A stretch of DNA of 64,000 nt from Candidatus Zixiibacteriota bacterium (GTDB lineage Bacteria > Zixibacteria > MSB-5A5 > GN15 > FEB-12). The position numbers and the translations under genes were made by a program. A model generated the notes under the pieces. It was not told where the DNA came from. It did no database searches and saw nothing but the letters and a program-made list of their open reading frames with translations. Shown here one piece after another: positions 26,701 through 36,097 of this stretch. Each line of letters begins with the position of its first letter. Within the stretch, counting starts at the first letter, position 1. The DNA is taken from positions 151,986 through 215,985 of the forward strand of contig JACZWU010000007.1 in NCBI GenBank assembly GCA_022571985.1. Reading direction: 5' to 3'.

Positions 26701-29700
26701 CTTTGATATTTCGATTATATCTAAGGACAGCGCGGCCTCCTTGTCGAGGATCTTTTCGTTGACTGAGGCAACACTCTCGACCAATGCACCAGTAATTGAC
26801 AGGCCGAAAGGTGCAATTCCGGCTCAAGCGACTGGAACAATCCTTCCTTTGACAGCATCTTTGGCCGACTTGACCGGAAAGCGAATTGGTTTAATAAATT
26901 CATTTGGCGGCTATCCGGTTATCATAGCAGATTTACAGGCTCGCGGGGCGGTGGTGGTCAATGTTAACTTTCCCATCACTTCAGGAGAATTAGACAGTTT
27001 GCACGTATTGGCGATTGACGATGCAATAACGAGTGCTTCAAATACTGACATTAGCACTATACGCATCTGGCTGGAGTCAGGAAACGGACTTTTGCTCCAG
27101 GCTGACGACGGCAGTTCAATGATCAACCTCAACAGTTTGCTTTCAGGGACCGGTATTTCAGAGACTTTCTTGGGCAGCTACTTCAACGGGGTTTTTAGCA
27201 ACATTTTGGCCCATCCTACTACTGAAGGGGTATTATCCATCAACGCTTCAGGATATGGCTCCTATTGTACGGTTGTTTCGCCGGCCCAAACGATTGTATT
27301 CGATAATCTTTCCCGAACCCATGTGGCGGTTTCCCGATTCGGGACTGGCAGGGTGATTGCTGTCGGAAATGAATTTACTGCAGACTTTAATTTATCGGTT
27401 GGAGAAACACGGCTTTTTGCCAATCAGGTATTTGACTGGCTCGCATCAATTAGCGACTTTTTGTCAGTTGAACCGACCTCCGGCACTATCCCGGCTGGTT
27501 CTTCACTGGACATTGAAGTAACCTTTGACGCCGCCGGTTTGAACGGCGGGGATTATTTTGCCGATATTTTGATTTCTTCAAACGACCCGGACGAGCCGGA
27601 GGTGAGGGTGCCGGTGCAACTCCATGTGACCGGCGCACCGGATATTGCCGTATCACCGGATTCTCTTGATTATGGCACACTGTTCATCGGCGCTTCAGCC
27701 ACTGATACAGTAGTTGTTAAAAACACAGGTACTGACCTGTTGGTCGTCAGCAATGTTTCGTCTGATAATGCGGATTTTGTACCCGATACTACCAGCTTTA
27801 CTTTGAGCCCCGGAGAGGAAATTGAGATTCTGGTCACATTTGCACCGAGTGTGGCTGGATCGATTAACGGACTTTTAACACTTTTCAGCAATGATCCCGA
27901 CATGCCTGTGGATACAGTTGTTCTTCGGGGTCAGGGGTTAGTTCCGCCGGATATTGCTGTTTCTCCGGACTCACTTGATGTCAACTTATTTACCGGTGAG
28001 ATGGCCATTGAAACTTTGACCGTTTCCAACACCGGCTTAAGCGATCTGAACTTTGAGATCTCTATTGAGGGAGTGAGCACAGCTAAGCAAAGCGCGGGAC
28101 CCAAAATCCTGCTTCTTTTTGCAGACATTACGTCCCGTGCTTTGGACGTAAGGTCGAAACTATTCGCTACCGGGGTATTTTCCATTGTTGACACGATGAA
28201 TGTTCGTTTTGCGAATCCGGCTTTAGTCCAGCTGATTGAATACGACGCCGTTTTTACCTGGAGCGTCTCCAGCTTTTTCAATCCGGTTGCTTTCGGAGAC
28301 GTACTGGCCGACTACGTTGATGGCGGAGGAGGTGTGGTAGTGGCTCTCTTCGGAATGATTCAAAATCCCTCTTTTCCCAATCTGCTAATTGAAGGAAGAT
28401 TTAATACGCAGAATTACTGGGCCATTGAACCGGCCGATTTTCAGCTCGGGCCACAAGCCACTTTAGAAACGATTCATGTGCCGGAACATCCCACGATTCA
28501 AAATGTCAACACCTTTGATGGCGGTTCCTTGAGTGTTCGGACGGTTGGCGGCACTATCAATCCCAGCGCCACTCTGATCGCGTCCTGGAGCGACGGAGAG
28601 CCCCTGATTGCGGTAAGAGCCATTACGGGAACAAACCGGGTTGACCTTGGTTTCTTTCCCGGATCATCAGATGCACTCTCCGGACTTTGGCTGGCTACCA
28701 CCGATGGTGCCATTATCATGGCCAATGCGCTAAATTATGTCGCTGGGCCGGATTTTGTAGCCATCAGCCCGACAGCCGGCACCATTCCGGCCGGTTCTTC
28801 GATTGACGTTGAAGTCACTTTTGACGCTACCGGTCTAAACGGCGGTGATTACCTGGCAGATTTGTTAGTGAAAAGCAACGACCCGGACGAGCCGGAGGTA
28901 CTGGTGCCGGTACACCTGCAAGTGACCGGTGCACCCGACATCGTCGTAGCACCGGATTTTCTTGATTACGGTACATTGTTCATCGGCGCTTCAGCCACTG
29001 ATACAGTAGTTGTCAAAAATATAGGTACTGACCTGTTGGTCGTAAGCAATGTTTCGTCTGATAATGCCGATTTTGTACCCGATACTACCAGCTTTTCCTT
29101 GAACCCCGGAGAGGAAACAGAAATAGTTATCACGTTTGCACCAAGCGTGGGGGCACCAATAGCGGGCCTTTTGACCATTACCAGCAATGATCCCGATATG
29201 CCCATAATCACTGTTGTGCTTCAGGGTCAGGGGTTAATTCCACCTGAAATCGACGTTGATCCGGTTGCGTTTACAGCGGATCTGCTTCTTACATTCAATC
29301 CTGAACAGGAAGATACGCTGACTATCAGTAACAGAGGTGGCAGCGACCTAAACTGGCAGATTTTTATTAGTCTAGACAATGCAAGTAATCAAATCCTCTA
29401 TACACTGAATATACCAGCATCGACCAATGATTCCTCTAATTTCGAGGAAACTTCAGTATTCCAGGATTTTATATTGTCTAATGCACGACCTTTCGCAATC
29501 AGTGAGTATTTGGACGATCTGACGGGCGTTAACGTCCTCTTTGATGAGTACCATCTTGGCTTTGGCTTAAGTGCAAACTGGTCGACTTTGATTAGTGACT
29601 TGCAAACCAGAGGTGCAATTGTTACAGTGAATTCTTCTCCCATCACCAGCACAGTTCTTGAGGATATGGATGTAGTGTGGGCCTTTGATATGCATAGTGC

Positions 29701-30556
29701 TTTGTGGACGACCCCCGAGATTAACGCGCTCAATAACTGGCTTGTCGCAGGCGGAGGGCTATTAATCGAGAGTGACCAATACGTTACTCAATACAATACC
29801 ATACTTACGACTCTGGGAAGCGGAATTCTATACTCCTCAGGAGGCGCAGCCGGTTATACCACCAGAATTTCCCCACATCAGACCACAATCGGTGTTGACA
29901 GTATTTATTTGGGTGGCCCTTTAGCTCAATTATCGACCGTAACATCTCCGGCAGCTTTACTGATTAGCGACATTCTTGGCACAGCTAATACCGCTTACAG
30001 TAGAGTAGGTACTGGACGCATTGTAGTCATGGCAGATGAAAACTTCGGAGATTTTTCCATTGGTATAGCTGACAATCAACTCTTTGGCAATCAGGTTTTC
30101 GACTGGCTGGCTTCAAAAATCGATTTGATATCAGTAAGTTCGCAAAGCGGTACCATTGTGGCCGGCTCTTCTACATCCCTCCTCGTTACAATTGACGGCA
30201 CCGGGTTGCAATCTGGTGATTATTCTGCAATCCTGTCAATAGAGAGCAATGACCCGATTACTCCCAAAGTTGAGCTACCTGTGGACATTCACGTGTTAGA
30301 GTTTCTATGCGGCGATGCCAATTCCAACGGCGTGGTGGACCAATTTGATCTTGAGTATTTGTTTCAGACCTACTTTTATAACGGACCCGCAACAATTCCA
30401 GCAAACTCGACCGATTTAAACTGCAACGATATAGTTGATCTGGCAGATATAATTATACTAAGTAAATATCTAAACGGAAGTATTACAATTGATTGCTGTA
30501 ACGGCTCGTTGTTCTCAAAACAGTCAGTGTCGTTGGAAATTAAGATGAGGCAGTAA
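23714..30556 (+). CDS. Giant secreted choice-of-anchor-D protein with dockerin end
   Basis: A 2280-residue protein with a signal peptide (about 1-23). It alternates a repeated framework with variable inserts. The framework consists of Ig-like choice-of-anchor-D/ASPM-SPD-2-Hydin type modules with PDSLDYGSLFIGASATDT and VSNVSSDNADFVPDTTSF, preceded by DVEVTFDATGLNGGDY. The inserts are five unrelated or distantly related 200-270 residue domains, three of them looking like class I amidotransferase/DUF4350-type folds (GGGLLLxxD patterns). The C-terminus has two dockerin-like calcium loops (DANSNGVVDQFDLEYLF, DLNCNDIVDLADIIIL). No catalytic triad is visible. It is likely cell-surface or extracellular, with adhesion or display as a plausible role. 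The framework copies are very similar at DNA level. Confidence 0.8.
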   Translation: MKTKIAAVFSFCFIAVFAAQVTGQPVINVTPDSLSDSLFTGDTSTHIVNLSNTGGSDLEWSSEFNQINGATLIDRDVTSIVNVWDDGENDSLLIGNIAVSQLTARDVIPLIVFESTVDKKVLFDGFHSNWKPSFLFGNLASELTIQSYIVEESTVPLNTINLNQYDILVIASPTGGTSFSSNELTAIDSFVSQGGGLFLLGEGAGGWLELPALNAVGNLFEVNYSQENDPEDNINFSEHEITDNVSTVFFNYGSKLSGAFTPLGTIGANDSTVIMGIKQYNLGRIVFYGDCNNFDDQSSELYVNDNLQLATNIFHWLLSGPDWLIANPVSGTITPGSSIDIEVTFDATGLIGGDYNANFAITSNDPINPEVIVPVYLHVTGAPDIAVAPDSLDYGSLFIGASATDTVVVKNIGTDLLVVSNVSSNSADFVPDTISFDLNPGEEIEILVTFSPSVAAPIAGLLTITSNDPDLPSITVVLRGQGLIPPDIAVSPDSLVEDLFTGESSMQQLTISNTAGGSDLLWEITTAFAGMTTSVISSPIFGSQSNEPNNKDTTEASLERPNSAEIYTFEVAGGIDSTTPSSAATNPTSLESILDSLNSGFAAVTGIIPNRYDFSNGVFGNSISDGGNDMYDGGNFLSTNLGGPLSYSDNVILNSAFFGSGGRYFTRKYPGLFVMAADIQGLNFFQITGNLGADGFGNVDGAILETTLNGITYRGFVKRVYNAIDPSVNHLIIVEEDPAVTHEFSTNTNDDYHRVFNLTGVTRIYYLLYAGANGFYLDNNATLNIMNTFINTLGLQPAWVSASPNSGTLPAGNTQNVDVTFDASGLNGGDYFADILISSNDPDEPEVVVPTHLHVTGAPDIAVSPDSLDYGSLFIGASAIDTVLVENIGTDLLVVSNVSSDNADFVPDTTSFTLVPGADITILVSFIPSIDGLIEGLLTFTSNDPDMPSATVVLRGQGLIPPDIAVSPDSLDVNLFTGEMAVETLTVSNTGFSDLDFDISIISKDSAASLSRIFSLTEATLSTNAPVIDRPKGAIPAQATGTILPLTASLADLTGKRIGLINSFGGYPVIIADLQARGAVVVNVNFPITSGELDSLHVLAIDDAITSASNTDISTIRIWLESGNGLLLQADDGSSMINLNSLLSGTGISETFLGSYFNGVFSNILAHPTTEGVLSINASGYGSYCTVVSPAQTIVFDNLSRTHVAVSRFGTGRVIAVGNEFTADFNLSVGETRLFANQVFDWLASISDFLSVEPTSGTIPAGSSLDIEVTFDAAGLNGGDYFADILISSNDPDEPEVRVPVQLHVTGAPDIAVSPDSLDYGTLFIGASATDTVVVKNTGTDLLVVSNVSSDNADFVPDTTSFTLSPGEEIEILVTFAPSVAGSINGLLTLFSNDPDMPVDTVVLRGQGLVPPDIAVSPDSLDVNLFTGEMAIETLTVSNTGLSDLNFEISIEGVSTAKQSAGPKILLLFADITSRALDVRSKLFATGVFSIVDTMNVRFANPALVQLIEYDAVFTWSVSSFFNPVAFGDVLADYVDGGGGVVVALFGMIQNPSFPNLLIEGRFNTQNYWAIEPADFQLGPQATLETIHVPEHPTIQNVNTFDGGSLSVRTVGGTINPSATLIASWSDGEPLIAVRAITGTNRVDLGFFPGSSDALSGLWLATTDGAIIMANALNYVAGPDFVAISPTAGTIPAGSSIDVEVTFDATGLNGGDYLADLLVKSNDPDEPEVLVPVHLQVTGAPDIVVAPDFLDYGTLFIGASATDTVVVKNIGTDLLVVSNVSSDNADFVPDTTSFSLNPGEETEIVITFAPSVGAPIAGLLTITSNDPDMPIITVVLQGQGLIPPEIDVDPVAFTADLLLTFNPEQEDTLTISNRGGSDLNWQIFISLDNASNQILYTLNIPASTNDSSNFEETSVFQDFILSNARPFAISEYLDDLTGVNVLFDEYHLGFGLSANWSTLISDLQTRGAIVTVNSSPITSTVLEDMDVVWAFDMHSALWTTPEINALNNWLVAGGGLLIESDQYVTQYNTILTTLGSGILYSSGGAAGYTTRISPHQTTIGVDSIYLGGPLAQLSTVTSPAALLISDILGTANTAYSRVGTGRIVVMADENFGDFSIGIADNQLFGNQVFDWLASKIDLISVSSQSGTIVAGSSTSLLVTIDGTGLQSGDYSAILSIESNDPITPKVELPVDIHVLEFLCGDANSNGVVDQFDLEYLFQTYFYNGPATIPANSTDLNCNDIVDLADIIILSKYLNGSITIDCCNGSLFSKQSVSLEIKMRQ
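24680..29240 (+). repeat. Framework repeats of about 1.3-1.4 kb periodicity
   Basis: The conserved block containing TTCATCGGCGCTTCAGCC occurs near 24907, 26333, 27677 and 28980. Each block is followed by a nearly identical stretch encoding the VSSDNADFVPD region. The DNA between blocks is unrelated, so the periodicity (1426, 1344 and about 1305 bp) reflects constant frames around variable inserts. Confidence 0.8.
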
Positions 30557-30658
30557 TCCAGCAGATTATTGAAGTAAAAGCATAATATTTCTTGTCAAGG
30601 ATGTGACAAAATTAGTTTCATGCTATTGAGGAATATATTTCTTCGGACAAATCGGACA

Positions 30659-30763
30659 GGAAGTAATAAAGACCTGGGTAGTGACCTGAATTGTGATGGT
30701 TCTGTTAATATTGCCAACATCACCAGCAATCACACCTTAAGAAACCCCGTGTCATTTAAGTGA
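30659..30763 (+). pseudogene. Dockerin repeat remnant
   Basis: Downstream of the giant gene an open stretch encodes SDLNCDGSVNIANI followed by TSNHTLRNP and a stop at 30761-30763. DLNCDGSVNIANI is a dockerin type I calcium-loop half. There is no start codon or signal sequence, so it appears to be the leftover tail of another dockerin protein gene. Confidence 0.5.
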
Positions 30764-30955
30764 TAATTCTCTAACAGCAATTCTTCTACTGTTATGTCCT
30801 TTTGACTTCATTTTACTCAACCACTTGATAACATCATCTAAATTAAACCGTACAAATTTCCCTATTATTATGTGTGGAATATATCCCAGATGCGTCCACC
30901 GGTAGATGGTGAATCGCTGTACTCCAATCAATGTGTCATCCTCCTTAGGGCTCAA
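30752..30955 (-). pseudogene. Excisionase-type HTH protein, probably a fragment
   Basis: About 67 residues resembling the HTH_17/MerR-like excisionase family: LSPKEDDTLIGVQRFTIYRW followed by IPHIIIGKFVRFNLDDVIKW. The only start is a TTG at 30955 and the frame remains open upstream without an ATG, so the true N-terminus is lost or different. GAGG lies inside the coding part rather than before it. It overlaps the dockerin remnant by a few bases. Such HTH proteins accompany mobile elements, but no integrase is near. Confidence 0.4.
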
Positions 30956-31140
30956 AAGCCTAAGCGCTAAATTGCCCCGCGGTGGAGAGAAACGGCCCAG
31001 TTGTCTCGTAAAAGGGAACCTTATACTGTCAGAATTCTAAGCTCTAGCGAATACCGAGAGTCTGAAGTAGGTCAGGCAGGTCGACTGCTAATAGGCAGGT
31101 AAGAAGCGTTCCGACCGTACTGGTATGCTTGTAAAACCAT

Positions 31141-32169
31141 TTGCCAGTCCGGTACCTCATCAGAAGACCGTTATCATTTTTCAGCGCTCCTGATGGTCTA
31201 CCGCCTGGTGATGAAGTTCTCCCGAAGGCTAGATTGAAAGAAAAAGTTTCATTTTTATTTGCTGACTGGGGTCCTGTGCCCACCTTGCCGCCACATTCAC
31301 GCTTCTTCTTTGTCAGAAAGCGACGCCCCACAGAAAATGTTGAAGCCTTTAATTATTATTCACGGGGCCGCCATCTCTGGAACAAGCGAACAGAGCATGA
31401 TTTAAGAAAAGCCATCGAACATTTTGAAAGGGCGATCGAGCTGGATTCAGCCTATGCTCTGGCCTGGTCTGGACTTGCCGACGGCTGGGCTATACTTCCC
31501 GGATACAGTGATGCCCTCAACTCTGAAACCCTGCCGAAAGCGAGAAAGGCGGCTGAGAGAGCGCTCCAAATTGACCAAAATCTGGCGGAGGCTCACGCAT
31601 CTTTGGGACTCATGCTCTGGGACGAGTCGGACTTGCAAGGAGCTGAGAGGGAATTTCAGAGATCAATCGAACTGAACTCCGGTTATCACTGGGCGCATTA
31701 TTGGAACTCGAAAGTGTTGGGGAGACTGGGAAGATTTCGCGAACAAACAGAACAGGAGAATCTGGCCTTTGAGTTAAACCCAATGTCGATCGCTTTGGTA
31801 TCCAACAGGGCGACCCGCAAGAAAGCGACTTACGAATTTCAGGAAGCCGAAGAAATGTATCAACGCTTGATAGAAATCGAACCAAATAGGTGGACTTCTT
31901 ATACCGGCTACGCCGATTTGCTGGCTATGACCGATAGAAAGGAAGAGGCTCTGAAACAATGTTCGCTCGCAGTCCGGATTAACAAAGAAGCCTACAATAA
32001 TCTTGCGTATATTTATGATAGATTCGGCGACTTCGATGGCGCCCGCTGGGCGGCTAACAAATACATTGAATTCGCACCTGATAATCCAAACTCATATGAC
32101 ACCCGGGGCTACATTTATGCTTTATATGGCCAGTTAGACAGCGCAATTGCTTTTGTGCCCATTTTGTGA
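31141..32169 (+). pseudogene. TPR protein fragment, probable pseudogene
   Basis: From about 31327 the frame encodes TPR repeats starting with PTENVEAFNYYSRGRHLWNK, then AIEHFERAIELDSAYALAWS, and more repeats to GQLDSAIAF near 32155. This is the pattern of the C-terminal part of kinase/FlgO/TPR proteins such as the one at 47631. The first 60 codons have no homology-like pattern, and the frame ends abruptly in the middle of a TPR (AIAFVPIL). Both the sensor/kinase half and the tail are therefore missing. Confidence 0.6.
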
Positions 32170-32420
32170 CCATCGTTGGTCAAAACAGACAAAAAGAGAC
32201 AAAACTAAACACAAAGAGACAAGAGAACTAATTCCTTGTCTGATTTTGAGTTAAGCCGTATCTGCTTAGTAGTCAATGTCTTGCAGTTATAGCCTTTTGA
32301 GAGTCCCCCCTTCGGCATTAGATTATTTTAGTATCCAAGCCCAGAAGTTCTGGATGATGACATGAGCAGTTCTATGTTCTATCAAAGACAGATGATTTGA
32401 ATAACACGAGGATTCGCAGG

Positions 32421-32810
32421 TTAATTTGTCTTTTTGGCCAGCGTTAGTCGTGGTTGTTGTCCAGAGTCGTGAAAAAGAGCACCATTGAGAAGATACTGAA
32501 TAGTTTCTATCTCATCAAATTTCATCTCAGTAATTTGAAAGCCGACATCGTAATTATCTTTAGATTTTTTGCTTTCACGGCACCATACACATTCAGCATC
32601 AAAGGACAGAAAGCGTTTTCCTGCTATTGTCTTGGGAAGATCAATTTTAAATTCATAGATACTGCCGGTATCCATATTGATAACCGCTTGCAACATCATT
32701 CCCTTGGCGCTTAAATCAATTAATTTTCCGATGAATTCGCCGGTTTCTCTGTGAAATACTCCAAAGAAATGGTCAGTCTGTTTTCTCGGGTCTTTTCTTC
32801 GTTCATCCAT
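32421..32810 (-). CDS. PilZ domain protein
   Basis: A 129-residue protein with the PilZ motifs RxxxR (R5-R9, ERRKDPRKQ) and DxSxxG (D32-G37, DLSAKG) and a beta-rich remainder ending in a helix. It should bind c-di-GMP. ATG 32810 is chosen because GAGGA lies eight bases upstream, while the longer frame to 32843 has no ribosome site. It is a single gene, not in an operon with the neighbouring cupredoxin gene, and a second PilZ protein is encoded at 18649. Confidence 0.78.
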   Translation of the reverse strand: MDERRKDPRKQTDHFFGVFHRETGEFIGKLIDLSAKGMMLQAVINMDTGSIYEFKIDLPKTIAGKRFLSFDAECVWCRESKKSKDNYDVGFQITEMKFDEIETIQYLLNGALFHDSGQQPRLTLAKKTN

Positions 32811-33115
32811 ATCCGAATTCCTCAATATCTTGCAGTTTATCATGAATTTGCAGGACTTTCAGGAAAATAACTTCTTTAATCAAATGAAAAAGTGCACTGC
32901 AAATTCAGAACACATCTATATTATAGAGCTATCGGTTGTTGATGTTGATTACTTAAGCAGCATGATTCTGAGGCCATGAAGGAAAAGGAAGGCTGTTTAG
33001 CGCATACATAGCGCAAATCAGGCCATTATTCGATATTAAAGGTAATAATTTTCAGGGCGAGAAAATCGAGCCCGGCTGGCCAACCCTGCTTTTCAAATAT
33101 TGTTAAAAGCTGGAA

Positions 33116-33505
33116 TTAACTGGCAGGGTTAACAGTAATACTGCCGGTCATTGAAGAGTGTATGCCGCAGAAGTACGAAAAAGTGCCGCTTGTTGTCATG
33201 AAAACTTCGTAGGTTTGAAAAATATCCAGGTTATCAGAACTAGAGAAGGTTCCATTGTCCCATACTACGCGATGAATATCGGTAGCCGTATTCGTCCACA
33301 CAACTTTGTCGCCGACTTCAATCGAGAGAGTTTGCGGGCTGAATGCAAAATTAGTTATATCTATTTTATAGATAGCAAAGTCATTTGAAGTAATTATGCC
33401 GTTACCTCCTTCGTTGCCTGAAGAACAACTCAAGAGACTGACGAAAGAAATAACAACAATGACTGATTGTGCAGAATTGAGAGTTTTTCGCATAATGCCG
33501 TTCAT
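33116..33505 (-). CDS. Cupredoxin-fold lipoprotein
   Basis: A 129-residue protein with a lipoprotein signal ending SLLSC (Cys27). The plastocyanin-like domain shows type I copper ligands H78 (TDIHRVVW), C113, H116 and M119 in the YFCGIHSSM motif. It is probably a membrane-anchored periplasmic blue-copper electron carrier. ATG 33505 is preferred over an upstream start at 33544 because AAAGGGA precedes it. The neighbours give no respiratory context. Confidence 0.85.
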   Translation of the reverse strand: MNGIMRKTLNSAQSVIVVISFVSLLSCSSGNEGGNGIITSNDFAIYKIDITNFAFSPQTLSIEVGDKVVWTNTATDIHRVVWDNGTFSSSDNLDIFQTYEVFMTTSGTFSYFCGIHSSMTGSITVNPAS

Positions 33506-33574
33506 TATTGTCCCTTTCCGAGGGCGATTTACTAACAAATACAAATCACTGAATTTCCGATTGAGAAGTGGCCG

Positions 33575-34744
33575 CTAGATCTGCCTCCAGGCGACCATGG
33601 CGACTTTGTTAGGCTGGTCTCTTATAATTTCTACCAGATCGCGGTCATAATGAATGCAGGACCCCTGTTTCAAATTTACTGACCCGGCCACAATTGAGCC
33701 ATACAGATTGGTGTTCTGAGAGATTGTAAATGTCGTATTTGGACCGTAAAACCCCGCCCTGAATTCAACGGATTGATCAAGTGTTAGATAATCGCCGGTT
33801 GAATAGATGAGCAGATCAGAAGGGTTACCGTTGGCATTAACAGTAGTAAATTGTCCTGCGTTAAAATCTCCGGTCATATAAATAGTGACTTGAGCTCCCG
33901 AATCAATCTTCAAGTCTGAACCCTGATCAAGGGTAATATTGTTGAAAAAATAAACTCCGCTGGAAAGTGTAAGCTCGTCGCCTGCTCCAAGGGTCAGATC
34001 ATCGGTGAGAGAGTTATATGTATATCCGGAGCCGATAAACCCCGAGGGAGCATCTGAGTTGGCTTCGGCCCAGTCGTATTCCGATTGCGGAATCAAATCC
34101 ATGGGAAACTCATCCGCGGAACTTGATGCAGTTCCCAGCACAGTCGCACCACCGCCATAAGTGATGGTTTCACCGTCTGTCGAGGCATCGCCGCCGACAA
34201 CCGCCCCTCCCTGCAAGTCTAAAAATCCATTTGAGCCTATATCGCCGCCAAGCGTATCTACTGTTGCTGCATAAGTACCAGAATCCGCGCTGTAGGAGTC
34301 GGTGCATGAATTCTGGTCCATTCTAAGCGAATCGCCGGCAAAGAGAGCATACTTAAAAATCGGAATTGGCGGGGACTTAACTATATGGCCCTCAACAGCG
34401 GCGAATGCTTCGTTTACCACTGCCCTGGAACGCAGGATAACTGTATCTGCTAGTAACGTATCTGTGGTGGAGTCGATGATTGTAACAACATAAAATCCGT
34501 CTCCAACCGGTAAGGTGACAATTCCGGCTCTCCAGGTGAAATCTCTATTGAGTTCCGCAAATCCGTGCTGGAGTCCCGCTTCGGCCACGTAAAAGGCCTG
34601 CTCTTCGCTTAACTGGTTAAATGACAAAGTAATATCGAGAGTGGAGCGATCCACGGACATGATGCCGACTGCAGTTAACATAGCTAACAGGGCCATCACA
34701 ATCAGAATCGTCGAACCGCGTTCCTGAAAAAATCTTAGCGACAT
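33575..34744 (-). CDS. PilX N-terminal domain type IV pilus-like protein
   Basis: A 389-residue protein beginning with MSLRFFQERGSTILIVMALL, a type IV pilin-like N-terminus, then the PilX signature with FNQLSEEQAFYVAEAGL. The rest is a serine/glycine-rich beta-helix-like domain (ADSGTYAATVDTLGGDIGSN and similar). PilX-type proteins are minor pilin-like factors. ATG 34744 has GGAGGAGAG upstream; the frame's earlier start at 34816 has none. No other pilus genes are in the window. Confidence 0.75.
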   Translation of the reverse strand: MSLRFFQERGSTILIVMALLAMLTAVGIMSVDRSTLDITLSFNQLSEEQAFYVAEAGLQHGFAELNRDFTWRAGIVTLPVGDGFYVVTIIDSTTDTLLADTVILRSRAVVNEAFAAVEGHIVKSPPIPIFKYALFAGDSLRMDQNSCTDSYSADSGTYAATVDTLGGDIGSNGFLDLQGGAVVGGDASTDGETITYGGGATVLGTASSSADEFPMDLIPQSEYDWAEANSDAPSGFIGSGYTYNSLTDDLTLGAGDELTLSSGVYFFNNITLDQGSDLKIDSGAQVTIYMTGDFNAGQFTTVNANGNPSDLLIYSTGDYLTLDQSVEFRAGFYGPNTTFTISQNTNLYGSIVAGSVNLKQGSCIHYDRDLVEIIRDQPNKVAMVAWRQI

Positions 34745-34972
34745 ATTTTCTCTCCTCCGAATAATCGAGCATTCCCAGGGATTCAAATTGAAAGTCAATG
34801 GCTGCCAGATTCCCATGGTTACCCTGTATTAAGAAAGAGCTCAGGGCTATGGAGCTCACGAGACTCCTCTTCTCTATATATCGGTTTTCCTGGGTAGTTT
34901 CTTGAATTATGACTTGACGAAAATGGATACAGACAATTAGATGAAATTACCATCGACCCAAGACCACTTGAG

Positions 34973-36097
34973 TCAGAGCCTATACGATTGATAGCCGCCG
35001 ATTACTCCGCGTTTGGAGAAGACAATCTGCCACAGCTGATTTCTGCGGGCCCGAAATGAACCGGCGGTGGAGAGAAGAAAGTATTTCCACATCCTAAAGA
35101 ATCGGTCATCATAGTTTCGCTTCAAAGAGTCCCAACTCCGCTCAAAGTTTGCGTACCACGCCATCAGCGTTTTGTCGTAGTCGGCTCCGAAATTGTGCCA
35201 GTCTTCCATCACGAACAGATTCTCGGTTGCCTGCCCGAGCTGTTTTGTGGAGGGGAGCATGCTGCCGGGGAAAATGTATTTTTCCGTCCAGGGATCGGTG
35301 ACGGTCACAGAACGAATTTCGCCGATAGTATGCAGGAGAAAGAGGCCATCATCGTCGAGACATCTATGGACGACTTTCATGAAAGTACGATAGTTCTTGT
35401 AGCCGATATGTTCAATCATGCCGATGGCGACAACGCGGTCGAACCGTTCGTTGAGCTGCCGGAAATCAGTAAGTAGAAACTCAACCGGTAATCCCTGGCA
35501 TAGTTCTTGGCCCAGCGCCATCTGCTCTTTCGAAATTGTAACGCCAACAACCGACACGCCATGGTTCTGGGCGGCATATTTGCCAAAGCCTCCCCAGCCG
35601 CAGCCAATATCAAGTACTCGCATGCCCGGTTTGAGTTCAAGTTTGCGACAGATGAGTTCCAGCTTATTGATTTGAGCTTGTTCGAGAGAAGCGGCGTTGT
35701 TCCAATAGCCGCAAGTATAGAGCATGAGCGGGTCGAGCATTTTCTGAAAGAGGTCGTTTCCCAGACTGTAGTGGCCTCCGACATCTTTTTGTGCCCGTCT
35801 CTTATTCTGGCGATTAAAAACGGCCGCCAGTGCTATCGGCCAGAGAATCGACCAGTTCCTCTTGACGGCATCCTGCAGTCCGGACCGGAGAAGTTTGCAA
35901 ATCAAGGTGTCAATCTCATCGCAATCCCACCAGCCGTCCATATATGATTCTCCGATACCGAGTTCGGCCTCGCCTACGGCGCGTTTGTAGAACCTGTTAT
36001 CGTGAACCCGGATGTCCCACCGATTATTGCCGTTGATTCGGATATCGGTGTGCTCGAGTAACTTTCTTACGGCCGCTTCAAGACTGCTTGCTCTCAT
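34973..36097 (-). CDS. cfa: Cyclopropane-fatty-acyl-phospholipid synthase
   Basis: A 374-residue SAM-dependent methyltransferase. The N-terminal lipid-binding part includes GESYMDGWWDCDEIDTLI. The linker has HYSLGNDLF and the family YTCGYW, the SAM motif VLDIGCGWGGFG lies at about 161-172, and VAIGMIEHIGYKNY and FLLHTIG follow. It converts unsaturated acyl chains of membrane lipids to cyclopropanes. The length matches E. coli Cfa. It stands alone, with 311 bases upstream before the dockerin gene. It is notable alongside the fatty acid desaturase at 46409. Confidence 0.94.
   Translation of the reverse strand: MRASSLEAAVRKLLEHTDIRINGNNRWDIRVHDNRFYKRAVGEAELGIGESYMDGWWDCDEIDTLICKLLRSGLQDAVKRNWSILWPIALAAVFNRQNKRRAQKDVGGHYSLGNDLFQKMLDPLMLYTCGYWNNAASLEQAQINKLELICRKLELKPGMRVLDIGCGWGGFGKYAAQNHGVSVVGVTISKEQMALGQELCQGLPVEFLLTDFRQLNERFDRVVAIGMIEHIGYKNYRTFMKVVHRCLDDDGLFLLHTIGEIRSVTVTDPWTEKYIFPGSMLPSTKQLGQATENLFVMEDWHNFGADYDKTLMAWYANFERSWDSLKRNYDDRFFRMWKYFLLSTAGSFRARRNQLWQIVFSKRGVIGGYQSYRL

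Noticed and set aside
24680-29240. Possible CRISPR or direct-repeat array
   Set aside because: The repeats are coding, about 1.3-1.4 kb apart and in frame; they are protein modules.
31044-31331. Minus-strand 95-codon frame
   Set aside because: No family pattern and no ribosome site, and it overlaps the non-homologous beginning of the TPR fragment; probably non-coding.
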